This document shows, piece after piece, positions 40,988-49,991 of a stretch of 64,000 bases of DNA. The notes below the pieces were generated by a model. The model saw nothing but the letters and a program-made list of their open reading frames with translations, did not search any database and had not been told where the DNA came from. Source of the stretch: Candidatus Pacearchaeota archaeon (GTDB taxonomy: Archaea; Nanobdellota; Nanobdellia; Pacearchaeales; GW2011-AR1). Location: NCBI GenBank assembly GCA_019659125.1, contig JAIFVX010000002.1:62001-126000 (forward strand), read 5' to 3'. A program made the position numbers and the translations under genes. Position 1 is the first letter of the stretch. Every line of letters starts with the position of its first letter.

Positions 40988-42097
40988 ATGAAGATAGGCT
41001 TCTTGATCACTTACTTTTACCCTAAGACTGGAGGGGCTGAGAATAATTGCTATTATCTGGCAAGAGAACTAGCAAAGAGGCATGAGGTCCACGTGTTCTG
41101 CTCTGGAGAGAAAGAATCCGATGAAGTCATTGAAGGAATTCAGGTCCATAGGAGCAAGGAGATTTTCAGAATAAAGTATTATCTTGGATTTTATCCTTCC
41201 ATCGTAAAGAAATTGCAGGCATACAAGCTTGATGTGCTCCATGTCCATGGGCTTGGGTTCGTACAGCATGATATTGCCATCAGGAAACTAAGAAAGGTGA
41301 ATAAAGACATAAAATTAGTATGTACCCCTCATGGGCCGTTCATGGCACTCGAGCATTATAATCTCATGGGGATGCTATTCAAAAAAATCTATACCCCATT
41401 CATACGCTCAGCATTAAAGGACTATGATATACTTATCCAAGTCAATCCCTATCAATATCAATGGATGGCTAAGGAGTATGGAATCCCTAAGAGAAAAATA
41501 AAGTTCCTCCCGAATGGAATTGATGAAACTATGTTTACAGAGGCAAAGAAATACACTTTTAAGAACAGTTTTGTGATCTCATATCTTGGAAGGATACAAG
41601 AATACAAAGGACTTGACCAAGTAATAAGGGCTCTTCCTGAACTTGCTAAAGTACAAAAAAATATTCTCTTTGTTATGATGGGAAAAGATGTAGGTGATAG
41701 GAAGCGATTAGAAAAGATTGCACTGGAATTGCATGTTGAAAAACATATACGCTTCATGGGAGAGGTTTCAGAGCAATTAAAGCGCGGATTGCTTGATGCT
41801 TCCGAAATATTCATTTTTCCCAGCCAGTGGGAGGCATTCGGCATTGTAGTATTAGAGGCAATGGCTCGAGGGAACTCGATCGTGTCCACAAACACTGAAG
41901 GTGGAAAATATCTCATTAAGGAAGGAGAGAATGGATATCTCTTCAGTTATGGAAACGAGAAGGAGTTCCTATCCTCCATGACAAGGATAATCCGAGATCC
42001 AAGACTAAGGAAGAAAATGCAGGATAACAACAGGAAGAAAGCCAGGAAATTCTTATGGAAGGATATTGCTAGGCAACTTGAAATGATTTATCGATGA
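40988..42097 (+). CDS. Glycosyltransferase family 4
   Basis: This 369-residue GT-B enzyme has LITYFYPKTGGAENNCYYLA at the start and VLHVHGLGFVQH. The C-terminal half has VISYLGRIQEYKGLDQVI, VMMGKDVGDRKRLEKIA, and the EX7E sugar site IFIFPSQWEAFGIVVLEAMA. All key blocks are intact and the length is normal. Two TATA-like boxes face both ways in the 60-base gap with the HD gene. It overlaps the convergent RmlD-like gene by 29 bases. Confidence 0.9.
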   Translation: MKIGFLITYFYPKTGGAENNCYYLARELAKRHEVHVFCSGEKESDEVIEGIQVHRSKEIFRIKYYLGFYPSIVKKLQAYKLDVLHVHGLGFVQHDIAIRKLRKVNKDIKLVCTPHGPFMALEHYNLMGMLFKKIYTPFIRSALKDYDILIQVNPYQYQWMAKEYGIPKRKIKFLPNGIDETMFTEAKKYTFKNSFVISYLGRIQEYKGLDQVIRALPELAKVQKNILFVMMGKDVGDRKRLEKIALELHVEKHIRFMGEVSEQLKRGLLDASEIFIFPSQWEAFGIVVLEAMARGNSIVSTNTEGGKYLIKEGENGYLFSYGNEKEFLSSMTRIIRDPRLRKKMQDNNRKKARKFLWKDIARQLEMIYR

Positions 42098-43007
42098 GAT
42101 TTGGGACTTTCCAGTCATACATTTCCATATATTCTTGCAGACATACTTTCCAATCTCGCGGGATGGTGATTCCCAGGGATTTCAAATTTGTATTGACAAG
42201 CTTTTCTGACCTAGGTCTTGGTGCGAAATAATCTTGTTTGAAATATGAAGAATCTACCTTCTTTAGGGAAATCTTGTCATGAAGATTGTGGGCTTGAAGT
42301 ATTATTTCTGCCACCTCATATCTACTTCCGCCGCCTTCACATACAGAGTTATAGACTCCATATTTTTCCCTATCAATAACGGCACGCATTATCTTAGCAA
42401 GATCATAGGTATAGCTTGGGCTTCCTAGCTTATCATCAATGACTGCAAGCTCAGTTTTTCCTGCTTGTATCTGCTTCATGATCTTATTAATAAATTTCTT
42501 GTCTTTTGTAGGACCTCCTCCTACCATCCATCCAGCCCGAAAGACAAAATGTTGTGGATTGAGTGTCTTTACAGCATGCTCTCCCTGATATTTTGACTTT
42601 CCATAGACGCTTAAAGGAGAGGCCATTTCATCGTCATGATATTCCTCTTTTTCTCCGTTAAAGACACCTGCAGTTGAGATATATGCCATGGGAATTCCCA
42701 GCTCTGCCGTAAGTTTTGCAAGATATTCTGGAGATTTTGCATTCACAAGAAAGGCTTCTTCGGGATTCTTTTCGCAATACTCCATGTCAGTAAGCGCTGC
42801 CAGGTGAAGCACGTAATCAGGCTTTAAAGTTATAATTTTTCTCTTTATGGCTGCAAAATCAGTTATGTCTAAATGTTCCAGCCATGGCTCATTAATATCT
42901 TTATCAGTTGGATACAACTGGCAGATGCTTTTAAACTCATGATAGACTGCCTCTCCCAGCATTCCTCCGCACCCTGTAACAAGTACCTTAGTTTCCTTTT
43001 TGATCAT
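42069..43007 (-). CDS. RmlD-like dTDP-4-dehydrorhamnose reductase/SDR
   Basis: This 312-residue extended SDR has the NADP loop TGCGGMLGEAVY, the RmlD pattern LDITDFAAIKRKI then PDYVLHLAALTDMEYCEKNPEEAFLVN, and the catalytic Tyr-Lys in YGKSKYQGEHA. Fully typical RmlD carries AYTAVDKAE in place of AALTDMEYCEK, and the family also contains the MAT2B-type proteins, so rhamnose synthesis is likely but not certain. Partner enzymes RmlA, RmlB and RmlC are not in the window. A TATA box (rc gtttaaaagtaa) lies upstream. Confidence 0.75.
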   Translation of the reverse strand: MIKKETKVLVTGCGGMLGEAVYHEFKSICQLYPTDKDINEPWLEHLDITDFAAIKRKIITLKPDYVLHLAALTDMEYCEKNPEEAFLVNAKSPEYLAKLTAELGIPMAYISTAGVFNGEKEEYHDDEMASPLSVYGKSKYQGEHAVKTLNPQHFVFRAGWMVGGGPTKDKKFINKIMKQIQAGKTELAVIDDKLGSPSYTYDLAKIMRAVIDREKYGVYNSVCEGGGSRYEVAEIILQAHNLHDKISLKKVDSSYFKQDYFAPRPRSEKLVNTNLKSLGITIPRDWKVCLQEYMEMYDWKVPNLIDKSFQVA

Positions 43008-43114
43008 TAAAAGTTAATATCTAAATTACTTTTAAACGTTTCTATAAAAATTTAGCTACTTGCGTATATAACTGAAATAGAGATATTTTTAAATGAGTAT
43101 TTCCTATTCCAGCT

Positions 43115-44227
43115 ATGAGAATACTTGAGGTGACAAACTATTCAGCTGGTGCATGCGGTGTAGGAGCCAGAGCAAAACATGAGGCCATGCTCCTTGCAAA
43201 AAAGGGATATTATGTCAGACTTTTTTCTTCCAATAGTGTGAAGGGATCGACTGAGACTGCTCCGGCTGAGGAAATGTTCCACGAGGTAAAAATAACACGG
43301 TTCCCAGCAGTAAAACTTGGAGGGGAGAGCTTCATGAGCTGGGATTATTCCAAGGAAGCCCTTGAATTTAAGCCAGACATCATTATTGCCCACTCATATC
43401 GACATTCTCATACAACTAAGGCTTTGGAGATAGGGAAAAAAATAGGAGCAAAAGTCTTTTTGGTAACCCATGCTCCCTTTGTGAAGGGAAATATCACCAG
43501 AGGATTCTTTGCAAAGATAGCGGTATGGTTTTATGATACCTTCAAGGGTCCCAAGATACTTAATGGATTTGACAAGGTAATTGCCATATCACAATGGGAG
43601 ATCCCTTACTTGAAGAAGCTAGGAGTGCATGATGACAAGATTGTTTACATACCCAATGGAATTCCTGACGAATTCTTTACGAAACCTAAGAAGCCACAAC
43701 GAAGCAAAATTTTGTTCTTTGGAAGAATCTCGCCTATAAAAGACTTGGAAACATTGATAGAAGCAGTCAAGATGATGAAGAACAAGGTCCGTGTTGAAAT
43801 TGTAGGGCCTGCGGAAGAAGAATATAGGAAAAGACTTCAGTCACTGATTGACGCCTATGGACTGCAGAAAGATATTGTCTTTGGTGATGCTATCTATAGT
43901 ATTAAAGAGAAGATAGAAAAGATGGATTCGGCTTCCATCTTTGTCCTTCCTTCAAAAAGAGAGGCAATGCCCCAGGCGTTGATAGAGGCAATGGCACGAG
44001 AGAGAATTGTTGTCGCTAGCTACAATCAAGGAACGGCCGACATCATCGACAATGAGGTGAATGGTTACTTGTTCGAAGTCGGTAATGCGGCTGCGCTGGC
44101 ACATAGGTTAGATAATGCAATCATCAATCCCATCAAAGGGATGGCTGAAAACGCTCGAAGAAGTGTTGATCAATTTAGATGGTCTCGGCTTCTTGGTAAA
44201 ATTGAAAAGACTATTGGTATTGAGTAG
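43115..44227 (+). CDS. Glycosyltransferase family 4
   Basis: This 370-residue GT-B protein has the GT4 second-domain blocks: YIPNGIPDEFFTKPKK, LFFGRISPIKDLETLIEAV, VEIVGPAEEEYRKRL, and FVLPSKREAMPQALIEAMAR (the donor EX7E region with both Glu). The first domain starts VTNYSAGACGVGARAKHEAM, with a Gly-rich loop where GT4 enzymes meet the acceptor. Own TATA box (gatatttttaaatg). It overlaps the convergent queC by 17 bases. Confidence 0.9.
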   Translation: MRILEVTNYSAGACGVGARAKHEAMLLAKKGYYVRLFSSNSVKGSTETAPAEEMFHEVKITRFPAVKLGGESFMSWDYSKEALEFKPDIIIAHSYRHSHTTKALEIGKKIGAKVFLVTHAPFVKGNITRGFFAKIAVWFYDTFKGPKILNGFDKVIAISQWEIPYLKKLGVHDDKIVYIPNGIPDEFFTKPKKPQRSKILFFGRISPIKDLETLIEAVKMMKNKVRVEIVGPAEEEYRKRLQSLIDAYGLQKDIVFGDAIYSIKEKIEKMDSASIFVLPSKREAMPQALIEAMARERIVVASYNQGTADIIDNEVNGYLFEVGNAAALAHRLDNAIINPIKGMAENARRSVDQFRWSRLLGKIEKTIGIE

Positions 44228-44891
44228 GATCTCTTATATTTGCCCAGTAAAATCCCTGCTTACGAAGCATGCATGCAAGACATGATCCACAGTGCATATT
44301 CTTCCCGACATAACAACTTGATGTGTTTCTAAAATCAACTTTCAACTCGTTTCCCAAGACAATAATATCTTCCTTGTCTTTTTCGATAAATGGGGCAATG
44401 ACTTTAAAGGGCTTAGAGTAGGAACTTGCAAGAGCATTCATCTTTTTTAAAAAATCCTTAGTTGCATCAGGAAAGCTTTCCCTCCCTTCGCACTTGAACC
44501 CAAGGAAAATATCATACACTCTTTTATCTTGAATAAAGAGAGAGTCTGCAAGGGATAATGCATGTGCGATAAAGAGTGGATTCCTTCCGGGAACATACCA
44601 TTTCTTGCTTTCCTTAGATGTATCTTTAAGCTTGTCAACCCTTTTTACTTTTCCTTTCTTATTGATAAGGGACGTTGATAGGTTTCTCAGCTCAGGAAGC
44701 GCCATCTCCTTGAACTCAGCCTTTAGATTTCTGGCACAGATTTTTGCACATTTCCTCTCTTGATTAAGTGACTTCTGACCATAATTGAAGAAGAGAACGA
44801 TAATATTACTGTATTTCAGCTTCTTTTTTGCATAGTGGGCAGTGACCACACTGTCAAGGCCTCCTGAGCAAAGAACTATCGCATCCTTCAT
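44211..44891 (-). CDS. queC: 7-cyano-7-deazaguanine synthase (QueC)
   Basis: QueC makes preQ0, the precursor of archaeosine (G+) in archaeal tRNA. This 226-residue protein has the ATP pyrophosphatase loop CSGGLDS (8-14), YVPGRNPLFIAHALSLAD, GRESFPDATKDFL, and the zinc cysteines of SSCYVGKNMHCGSCLACMLRK. An upstream in-frame codon at 44930 exists, but the ATG at 44891 lies about 26 bases below a TATA box (rc acttataaagg). Though it sits inside the glycan island, it is a housekeeping gene and divergent from a small EF-P-like gene. Other deazaguanine genes are not in view. Confidence 0.88.
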   Translation of the reverse strand: MKDAIVLCSGGLDSVVTAHYAKKKLKYSNIIVLFFNYGQKSLNQERKCAKICARNLKAEFKEMALPELRNLSTSLINKKGKVKRVDKLKDTSKESKKWYVPGRNPLFIAHALSLADSLFIQDKRVYDIFLGFKCEGRESFPDATKDFLKKMNALASSYSKPFKVIAPFIEKDKEDIIVLGNELKVDFRNTSSCYVGKNMHCGSCLACMLRKQGFYWANIRDPTQYQ

Positions 44892-44941
44892 TGGAAAGGG
44901 TGTCACATAACCTTTATAAGTTTGTTTCATTCTCAGGAATT

Positions 44942-45127
44942 ATGAGAAAGGCAAAAGACCTTAAGAAGGGGGACTCAATCAGTATCGGAGGAGAGAAACT
45001 TGTCGTTGAATCTGTTGAAATATCAGATATAGGAAAGCAAGGCACTCAGAAATGTAGGATTGAAGCTAAAAAAAAGAATAATGAGAAAGTCATTATCATC
45101 CGCCCCTCTGATTACCCTTTTTCATGA
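44942..45127 (+). CDS. Small EF-P/eIF5A N-terminal (KOW-like) domain protein, 61 aa
   Basis: This 61-residue protein (MRKAKDLKKGDSISIGGEK...) has the short beta pattern of the N-terminal SH3/KOW-like domain of eIF5A/EF-P, including SDIGKQGTQKCRIEA and IIIRPSDYP. It lacks the lysine loop and the OB domain of full eIF5A. Similar stand-alone mini-proteins are common in archaea, of unknown role. I take the ATG at 44942 since the longer frame would run through the divergent queC promoter. Its stop overlaps the following GT2 start by 4 bases. Confidence 0.72.
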   Translation: MRKAKDLKKGDSISIGGEKLVVESVEISDIGKQGTQKCRIEAKKKNNEKVIIIRPSDYPFS

Positions 45128-46026
45128 TTGACATCATCATAACTTCCTATAATGAGCCTAAGTCTACACTCCGTGCTGTTAACGCATTCTTAAAACAAGA
45201 GATTCCGGATGACTATAGGATTACTGTTGTGGACCCTTTTCCCCATGTGGGGACATTCTTGAAGAAAAACATCAAGAGTAAGAAATTCACGTTCTTCCTT
45301 GATCCGGGCGAAGGGAAAAGCTATGCATTAAATTTATTGCTGCAGGAATATGCATCAAAGAACACCAATGATCTATTCATATTGACTGATGGGGATGTTT
45401 ACGTATCTGATACTGCCGTCAAAGAAATCGTAAATGCATTCAAAGACAAGAAGGTTGGCGCTGTCACAGGCAGGCCAGTATCTCTGGATAATAGAGATAC
45501 AAAATATGGGTTCTGGGCGCATGTTGCATTCTCAGGCATTGATAGAGTGCGGAAGAGGCTTTCTGAACAAAAGAAATTTTTTGAGTGTTCGGGATACTTG
45601 TTTGCAATCAGGAAGGGAGTCATCATTGATTTTCCTGTGGAGACTTCAGAGGACAGCATCATCCCCTATCTTTTCTGGAAGAAGAAATACAGAATTGAGT
45701 ATGCAAAGAATGCTGAAGTCTATGTTAAGAATCCGAGTACATGGAAGGACTGGCTGACACAGAAGGTAAGAAATATTAAGGCTCATGAGAACTTGAATGC
45801 TATTGCTCCCGGCATGCCACGGACAAAATCATTATTCAATGAAATTAAGGAAGGTGCGTTCTTTACATTGAAACAGCCAAAGAATTTCAAGCAAGCCTGG
45901 TGGATGCTCGAGCTCTATTTTGCACGATTATATATCTATTACAAGGCATTCAGTGAACTGCGGAAGAAGAGATATGCAGACGGATGGCGAGACATTGCAA
46001 CTCCCTCTACAAAAACTCTAGATTAG
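45124..46026 (+). CDS. Glycosyltransferase family 2
   Basis: This 300-residue GT-A protein starts IDIIITSYNEPKSTLRAVNA, with KFTFFLDPGEGKSYALN, the DxD site LFILTDGDVYVS, and the later CSGYLFAIRKGVI and ED in ETSEDSIIPYLFWKK. It closely resembles the GT2 at 47458 (both have SYNEPK/SFNEPK, LTDGDV, CSGYL.AIRKG), so these are recent paralogues. It overlaps the 61-residue gene by 4 bases and the convergent deoxyribosyltransferase-like gene by 9. Confidence 0.87.
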   Translation: MIDIIITSYNEPKSTLRAVNAFLKQEIPDDYRITVVDPFPHVGTFLKKNIKSKKFTFFLDPGEGKSYALNLLLQEYASKNTNDLFILTDGDVYVSDTAVKEIVNAFKDKKVGAVTGRPVSLDNRDTKYGFWAHVAFSGIDRVRKRLSEQKKFFECSGYLFAIRKGVIIDFPVETSEDSIIPYLFWKKKYRIEYAKNAEVYVKNPSTWKDWLTQKVRNIKAHENLNAIAPGMPRTKSLFNEIKEGAFFTLKQPKNFKQAWWMLELYFARLYIYYKAFSELRKKRYADGWRDIATPSTKTLD

Positions 46027-46431
46027 TTTTAAGACTTCCTTGATTTTGGTCTTTAGCTCATCCAATGATGTTACGATAGGCATTGAGGCTATAAGGATAG
46101 CACTGAGATATTCTAATGCGTCTTTAATGGATTCATCGGTCTTTATTCCTATCGCTGGAATGCCCTTTGCATGAGCATAGCCTAGCTCCCATGCAGTTCC
46201 TGCACCTACATGGAGGCCATCAAGGGACGCTATGACTAGTCTACAGTCCTTAAATCCCTCAATGATGTCTCCCTTGAATATTCTTTGGACGTCATGCATT
46301 CCTTTAACGATCCCTACATCCCGATGAGGAAGAAATGTCTTTAATCCTAGTTCTTTACAGAGCACATCTATCCTTTCAAGCATTTCTTTTTCCGATTCGG
46401 TCCCTATCTTGCCGGCAATATAAACTTTCAT
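46018..46431 (-). CDS. Nucleoside 2-deoxyribosyltransferase-like protein
   Basis: This 137-residue protein matches the nucleoside 2-deoxyribosyltransferase/DUF1768-like fold: KVYIAGKIG at the start, CRLVIASLDGLHVGAGTAWELGYAHAKG in the middle, in which the Asp and Glu of DGLHVGAGTAWE form the active site. Such enzymes move deoxyribose between bases or hydrolyse nucleotides. It lies between two GT2 genes and has no obvious tie to glycans. The 3' end overlaps the GT2 gene by 9 bases. Confidence 0.75.
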   Translation of the reverse strand: MKVYIAGKIGTESEKEMLERIDVLCKELGLKTFLPHRDVGIVKGMHDVQRIFKGDIIEGFKDCRLVIASLDGLHVGAGTAWELGYAHAKGIPAIGIKTDESIKDALEYLSAILIASMPIVTSLDELKTKIKEVLKLI

Positions 46432-46480
46432 GAAATTGCTTGGTAATTAACCTTAAAAAGATATTCACGCTTAGGTTTTC

Positions 46481-47461
46481 ATGAAGATTGCAGTCATAAA
46501 GCTAGGGGCAAAGGGAGATGTAGTTCGTACCCTTTCCATTCTTCCCGCACTTCATGAGAAGTACAAGAACGCGAGTATTACTTGGATCACCAAGGATAAT
46601 TCACGAGATTTGTTGCAGGGAAATCCTCATATTCATGCTATTGCAACTCTTCCCTATCATGGAAAGGAAATGTTTGACATTCTCTACAATTTTGACATTG
46701 ACAAGGAGGCGACAAGCCTCGCCATGCAGATTACAGCGAAAAAGAAGTATGGATTCTATGCTGAAGGAGAGTACCCTTCAGCATTTAATTTAGGAGCCGA
46801 ATCCTATCTTTCAACCTTATTTGATGATGATGTAAAAAAAAGCAATAGGAAGACATATCAGGAGCTTATGTTTGAAGCTGCTGAACTGAAATATACAAAG
46901 CAAAAGCCCCATATCTATCTCACTGAACAGGAAAAGAAGTTTGGACTTGATTTCGTTAAGAAAAATTCCTTGAAAAGAAAGATTGTTGGCATTCACATGG
47001 GAGCATCCCCTCGATGGCCGTCAAAGGCATGGCATGAATCGCACATTATGGATTTCATCACCAAGGCTTCCCAGCAGTACGATATTATCCTCTTTGGAGG
47101 GCCTGATGAAGTAAAGTCGCATGCGCATCTTCTCGAACGATTGAAGAAAGAAGGGATTACTATTCATCAAAACAATCCTAGAAACAGCGACAGAGAATTT
47201 GCCTCTCTTGTCAATATTTGCTCGTCCATGGTATGTTCGGATAGTTTTGCTCTTCACGTCTCTCTTGCCCTTGGAAAGAAAACGGTCGGATTATTCTTCT
47301 GCACGAGCCCTTACGAGATAGAAGATTATGGCTTGCTGCATACAGTTGTTTCTCCGTTGTTTGAGAAGTTCTTTCCTGAACGCATGAACGAATATAACGA
47401 AGAGCTGGTAAAAAGTATTTCTGCTGACGAAGTTCTTAAGATCGTCAAAAAATCCCTATGA
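46481..47461 (+). CDS. Heptosyltransferase-like glycosyltransferase (GT9)
   Basis: This 326-residue GT-B enzyme has the GT9 pattern: KIAVIKLGAKGDVVRTLSILPAL at the start, a second domain with VGIHMGASPRWPSKAWHESH, IILFGGPDEV, and the donor site SMVCSDSFALHVSLALGKKTVGLF. The acidic residue and the later Lys/Glu of the ADP-heptose enzymes are at least partly present. Because archaea lack LPS heptose, the donor may be another sugar nucleotide. It overlaps the next GT2 by 4 bases. Confidence 0.85.
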   Translation: MKIAVIKLGAKGDVVRTLSILPALHEKYKNASITWITKDNSRDLLQGNPHIHAIATLPYHGKEMFDILYNFDIDKEATSLAMQITAKKKYGFYAEGEYPSAFNLGAESYLSTLFDDDVKKSNRKTYQELMFEAAELKYTKQKPHIYLTEQEKKFGLDFVKKNSLKRKIVGIHMGASPRWPSKAWHESHIMDFITKASQQYDIILFGGPDEVKSHAHLLERLKKEGITIHQNNPRNSDREFASLVNICSSMVCSDSFALHVSLALGKKTVGLFFCTSPYEIEDYGLLHTVVSPLFEKFFPERMNEYNEELVKSISADEVLKIVKKSL

Positions 47462-48336
47462 TAAGTATCGTGATAACGTCGTTCAATGAGCCAAAGACTA
47501 TAGGAAAGGCGATTGGATCCTTTCTGTCTCAAAATCTCAATAATTATGAGTTGATTATCTCCGCTCCTGATGAGGAGACATTGAATATCGCGCGATCGTA
47601 TGCGCGAAAGAACAGGCGGATTAAAGTTATCAGGGATAAAGGAAAAGGAAAACCTGCCGCTCTCAACCTTATCTTTAAGGTCGTAAGGGGAAGTATCATC
47701 ATATTGACTGATGGTGATGTGTTTGTATCTCCCGATTCTGCAAAGAACCTTGTTAAAAGATTCAGGGACAAGACTGTAGGGGGAGTTACAGGAAGAATTC
47801 TATCAACAAATCCAAGAAATAGCCTTTTTGGATTCTGGGCATACTTTTTGACTGAAGCCTTCCATGATATGAGGATGCAGGAGGAAAAGAATAGAAAGAA
47901 TGTCATCTGCTCAGGGTATCTTTACGCAATAAGAAAGGGCATCATACAAAAGATTCCTGAAGAGATAATGGCTGACGATGCATTCGTCTCTCTTGCCATC
48001 AACAAGGCAGGATTGCGAACCGTATACGAGCCTTTGGCTAAGGTCTCCGTAAAATACCCTACAAACCTTCCTGACTGGATACGGCAGAAAAAGAGAACCT
48101 CTGCCCGGTTCTATCAATTAAAGAAATATTATCCTATCTCCAAGGCACATTCCCTACGAGGAGAGATTATTTCAGGGGCTCGAGCAGCTTCCCAGCTTCG
48201 TTCACCCAAAGAGTTCTTCCTCCTTTCATTACTTGGTGTGATGAGGGCATATATATGGGGGAGAGTGTTCTTTGACGTTAGATTATGGAAGCGGGGATTC
48301 AAGAAGACCTGGGAAAGAGTTGAAAGCACGAAATAA
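47458..48336 (+). CDS. Glycosyltransferase family 2
   Basis: This 292-residue GT-A protein has ISIVITSFNEPKTIGKAIGSF, ELIISAPDEETLNIARSYAR, the DxD site IIILTDGDVFVS, and VICSGYLYAIRKGI followed by MADDAFVSLAI. It is a paralogue of the GT2 at 45124. It has no membrane segments. It overlaps the GT9 gene by 4 bases (ATGA), and the membrane GT at 48371 follows after about 35 bases. Confidence 0.88.
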   Translation: MISIVITSFNEPKTIGKAIGSFLSQNLNNYELIISAPDEETLNIARSYARKNRRIKVIRDKGKGKPAALNLIFKVVRGSIIILTDGDVFVSPDSAKNLVKRFRDKTVGGVTGRILSTNPRNSLFGFWAYFLTEAFHDMRMQEEKNRKNVICSGYLYAIRKGIIQKIPEEIMADDAFVSLAINKAGLRTVYEPLAKVSVKYPTNLPDWIRQKKRTSARFYQLKKYYPISKAHSLRGEIISGARAASQLRSPKEFFLLSLLGVMRAYIWGRVFFDVRLWKRGFKKTWERVESTK

Positions 48337-48370
48337 GAAGAAATAAAAAGCTTCATTTCTACCATTCTCC

Positions 48371-49960
48371 ATGGATGACGTCGAGAAGAGAAGAGAGAAA
48401 CTCAAGAAGTGGCTGAAAGGAAGCTCCTCCATCTATTTGATTGCAATCCTTGTGTTTGCATTGATTCTTCGTATATACTTATTTTATAACACTGCGGGAC
48501 AGACTCTCTGGTGGGACGAAGCAGAATATATGGCTACGGCAAAACACTGGGCCTTCGGTGTTCCCTATGATTTGAACCCTCAGAGACCTCCATTATTCCA
48601 ATTTCTTGCTGCAATCCTCTTTAAAGTAGGATTAGGTGAATCATTTATCAAGTTTACAATTTCCTTAATCCCTTCAGTTTTCCTTATATTTTGCATCTAT
48701 CTTCTTGGAAAGGAGATGTTTGACGAAAAAATTGGATTGATTGCAGCATTCTGTGCATCGATAAGCTGGACATTCCTTTTCTGGAGTACGCGAATGCAGC
48801 CAGACTTCCTTTCGATGTCATGCCAAACTCTCGCGGTATGGTATATGTGGAAATACTGGAAAGGAGACATGAAAGTACACTCCCTAGCAGCACTTTCGGG
48901 AGTCTTTGTAGCGCTTGGATTTTACTTCAAGATTTCTGCATTGCTTGTTCCTATGATATTCATGGTTTTCATAGCCCTTATGGATAGATTGTCTGCATTC
49001 AAGAAAAAGGGATATTACATATTTTCAGGCGCGTTTCTTGCTACCCTTATCCCTTATTTCATCTGGTCATGGTCTACCTTTGGAAACTTATTTGCATCTA
49101 AACAGGGATACACCCCAGATTCATTGCAGTTCCCGATAGGATGGTATAATTTTAAGTTTTATTCTATGATGACTGACGGTCTTATAGGTGTTTTATTTAT
49201 CCTCTTTCTTATAGGGGTAATCCTGGCATTCCGTTTCGTCCTCTACCTTGACGTGCTTGTAAAACATAAGAAGAGAGTTTTTGATCCTGGATTGTTCAGT
49301 TTGCTATCTCTTGCATTTATTTCGGCGTTCTATATATTCTACATAAAGAATACCGATGACCGTTGGGTTTTCCTTTGGATGCCTTTCATCTTTATGCTTG
49401 TAGGAGTGGCAACCGTGTTCATTTATAAGATGATACGGCCCTATGGCAAGGCGATCGCCGTGATTGTCGTCATAGCCCTCCTCGGGTTTGCAACTTATGG
49501 GCAGATTGTACATGCTAAGATGCTGGATGAAAACAAGAAAGGAAGTTACGCTCCTGTGAAAGATGCAAGTCTATGGATAAAAGAGAATTCTTTGCCGAAT
49601 GACAAGGTACTTTCTATATCCTACACACAGAGCGTTTACTATACGGAGAGGAATGTAAGCACATACTCGACTATCTATAATACGACTGCATTTGAAGACT
49701 ATCTCCAAAAGAACAAACCTCAATTCATACAAGTTTCTATCTTCGAGCCCCATCCTACCTGGATTCTACAAAGTGGAACTCAGAATGGATATCAATATGT
49801 TGCACTGCCTTATTTCAACTCCTCAATCGTCACTCAGAATGGACAGCTGGCATCACTTGACTTGAAGCCAGAAGTAAAACACGATGGTATTACCTTCACC
49901 TTGGTCTATCCACGTGAACAGATTGACTGGGCATTTGTGTACAGGATTACTTACCAATAA
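48371..49960 (+). CDS. PMT/ArnT-like membrane glycosyltransferase (GT39)
   Basis: This 529-residue GT-C membrane enzyme has the first-loop acidic pair in TLWWDEAEYMATAKHW (the PMT/ArnT DE motif), about 10-11 membrane helices, and an external C-terminal domain that contains several asparagine and serine repeats. It would transfer a sugar from a polyprenyl-phosphate carrier to a glycan outside the membrane. It follows the GT2 gene and precedes the methyltransferase at 49992. The GT2 at 20912 may make its lipid-bound donor. Confidence 0.83.
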   Translation: MDDVEKRREKLKKWLKGSSSIYLIAILVFALILRIYLFYNTAGQTLWWDEAEYMATAKHWAFGVPYDLNPQRPPLFQFLAAILFKVGLGESFIKFTISLIPSVFLIFCIYLLGKEMFDEKIGLIAAFCASISWTFLFWSTRMQPDFLSMSCQTLAVWYMWKYWKGDMKVHSLAALSGVFVALGFYFKISALLVPMIFMVFIALMDRLSAFKKKGYYIFSGAFLATLIPYFIWSWSTFGNLFASKQGYTPDSLQFPIGWYNFKFYSMMTDGLIGVLFILFLIGVILAFRFVLYLDVLVKHKKRVFDPGLFSLLSLAFISAFYIFYIKNTDDRWVFLWMPFIFMLVGVATVFIYKMIRPYGKAIAVIVVIALLGFATYGQIVHAKMLDENKKGSYAPVKDASLWIKENSLPNDKVLSISYTQSVYYTERNVSTYSTIYNTTAFEDYLQKNKPQFIQVSIFEPHPTWILQSGTQNGYQYVALPYFNSSIVTQNGQLASLDLKPEVKHDGITFTLVYPREQIDWAFVYRITYQ

Positions 49961-49991
49961 AGTTTATTAATAGATTCTTTATAGGAATTTG

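Noticed and set aside
42069..43007. Calling a complete rhamnose pathway from the RmlD-like gene
   Set aside because: RmlA, RmlB and RmlC are not in the window and the RmlD-like sequence is not fully typical.
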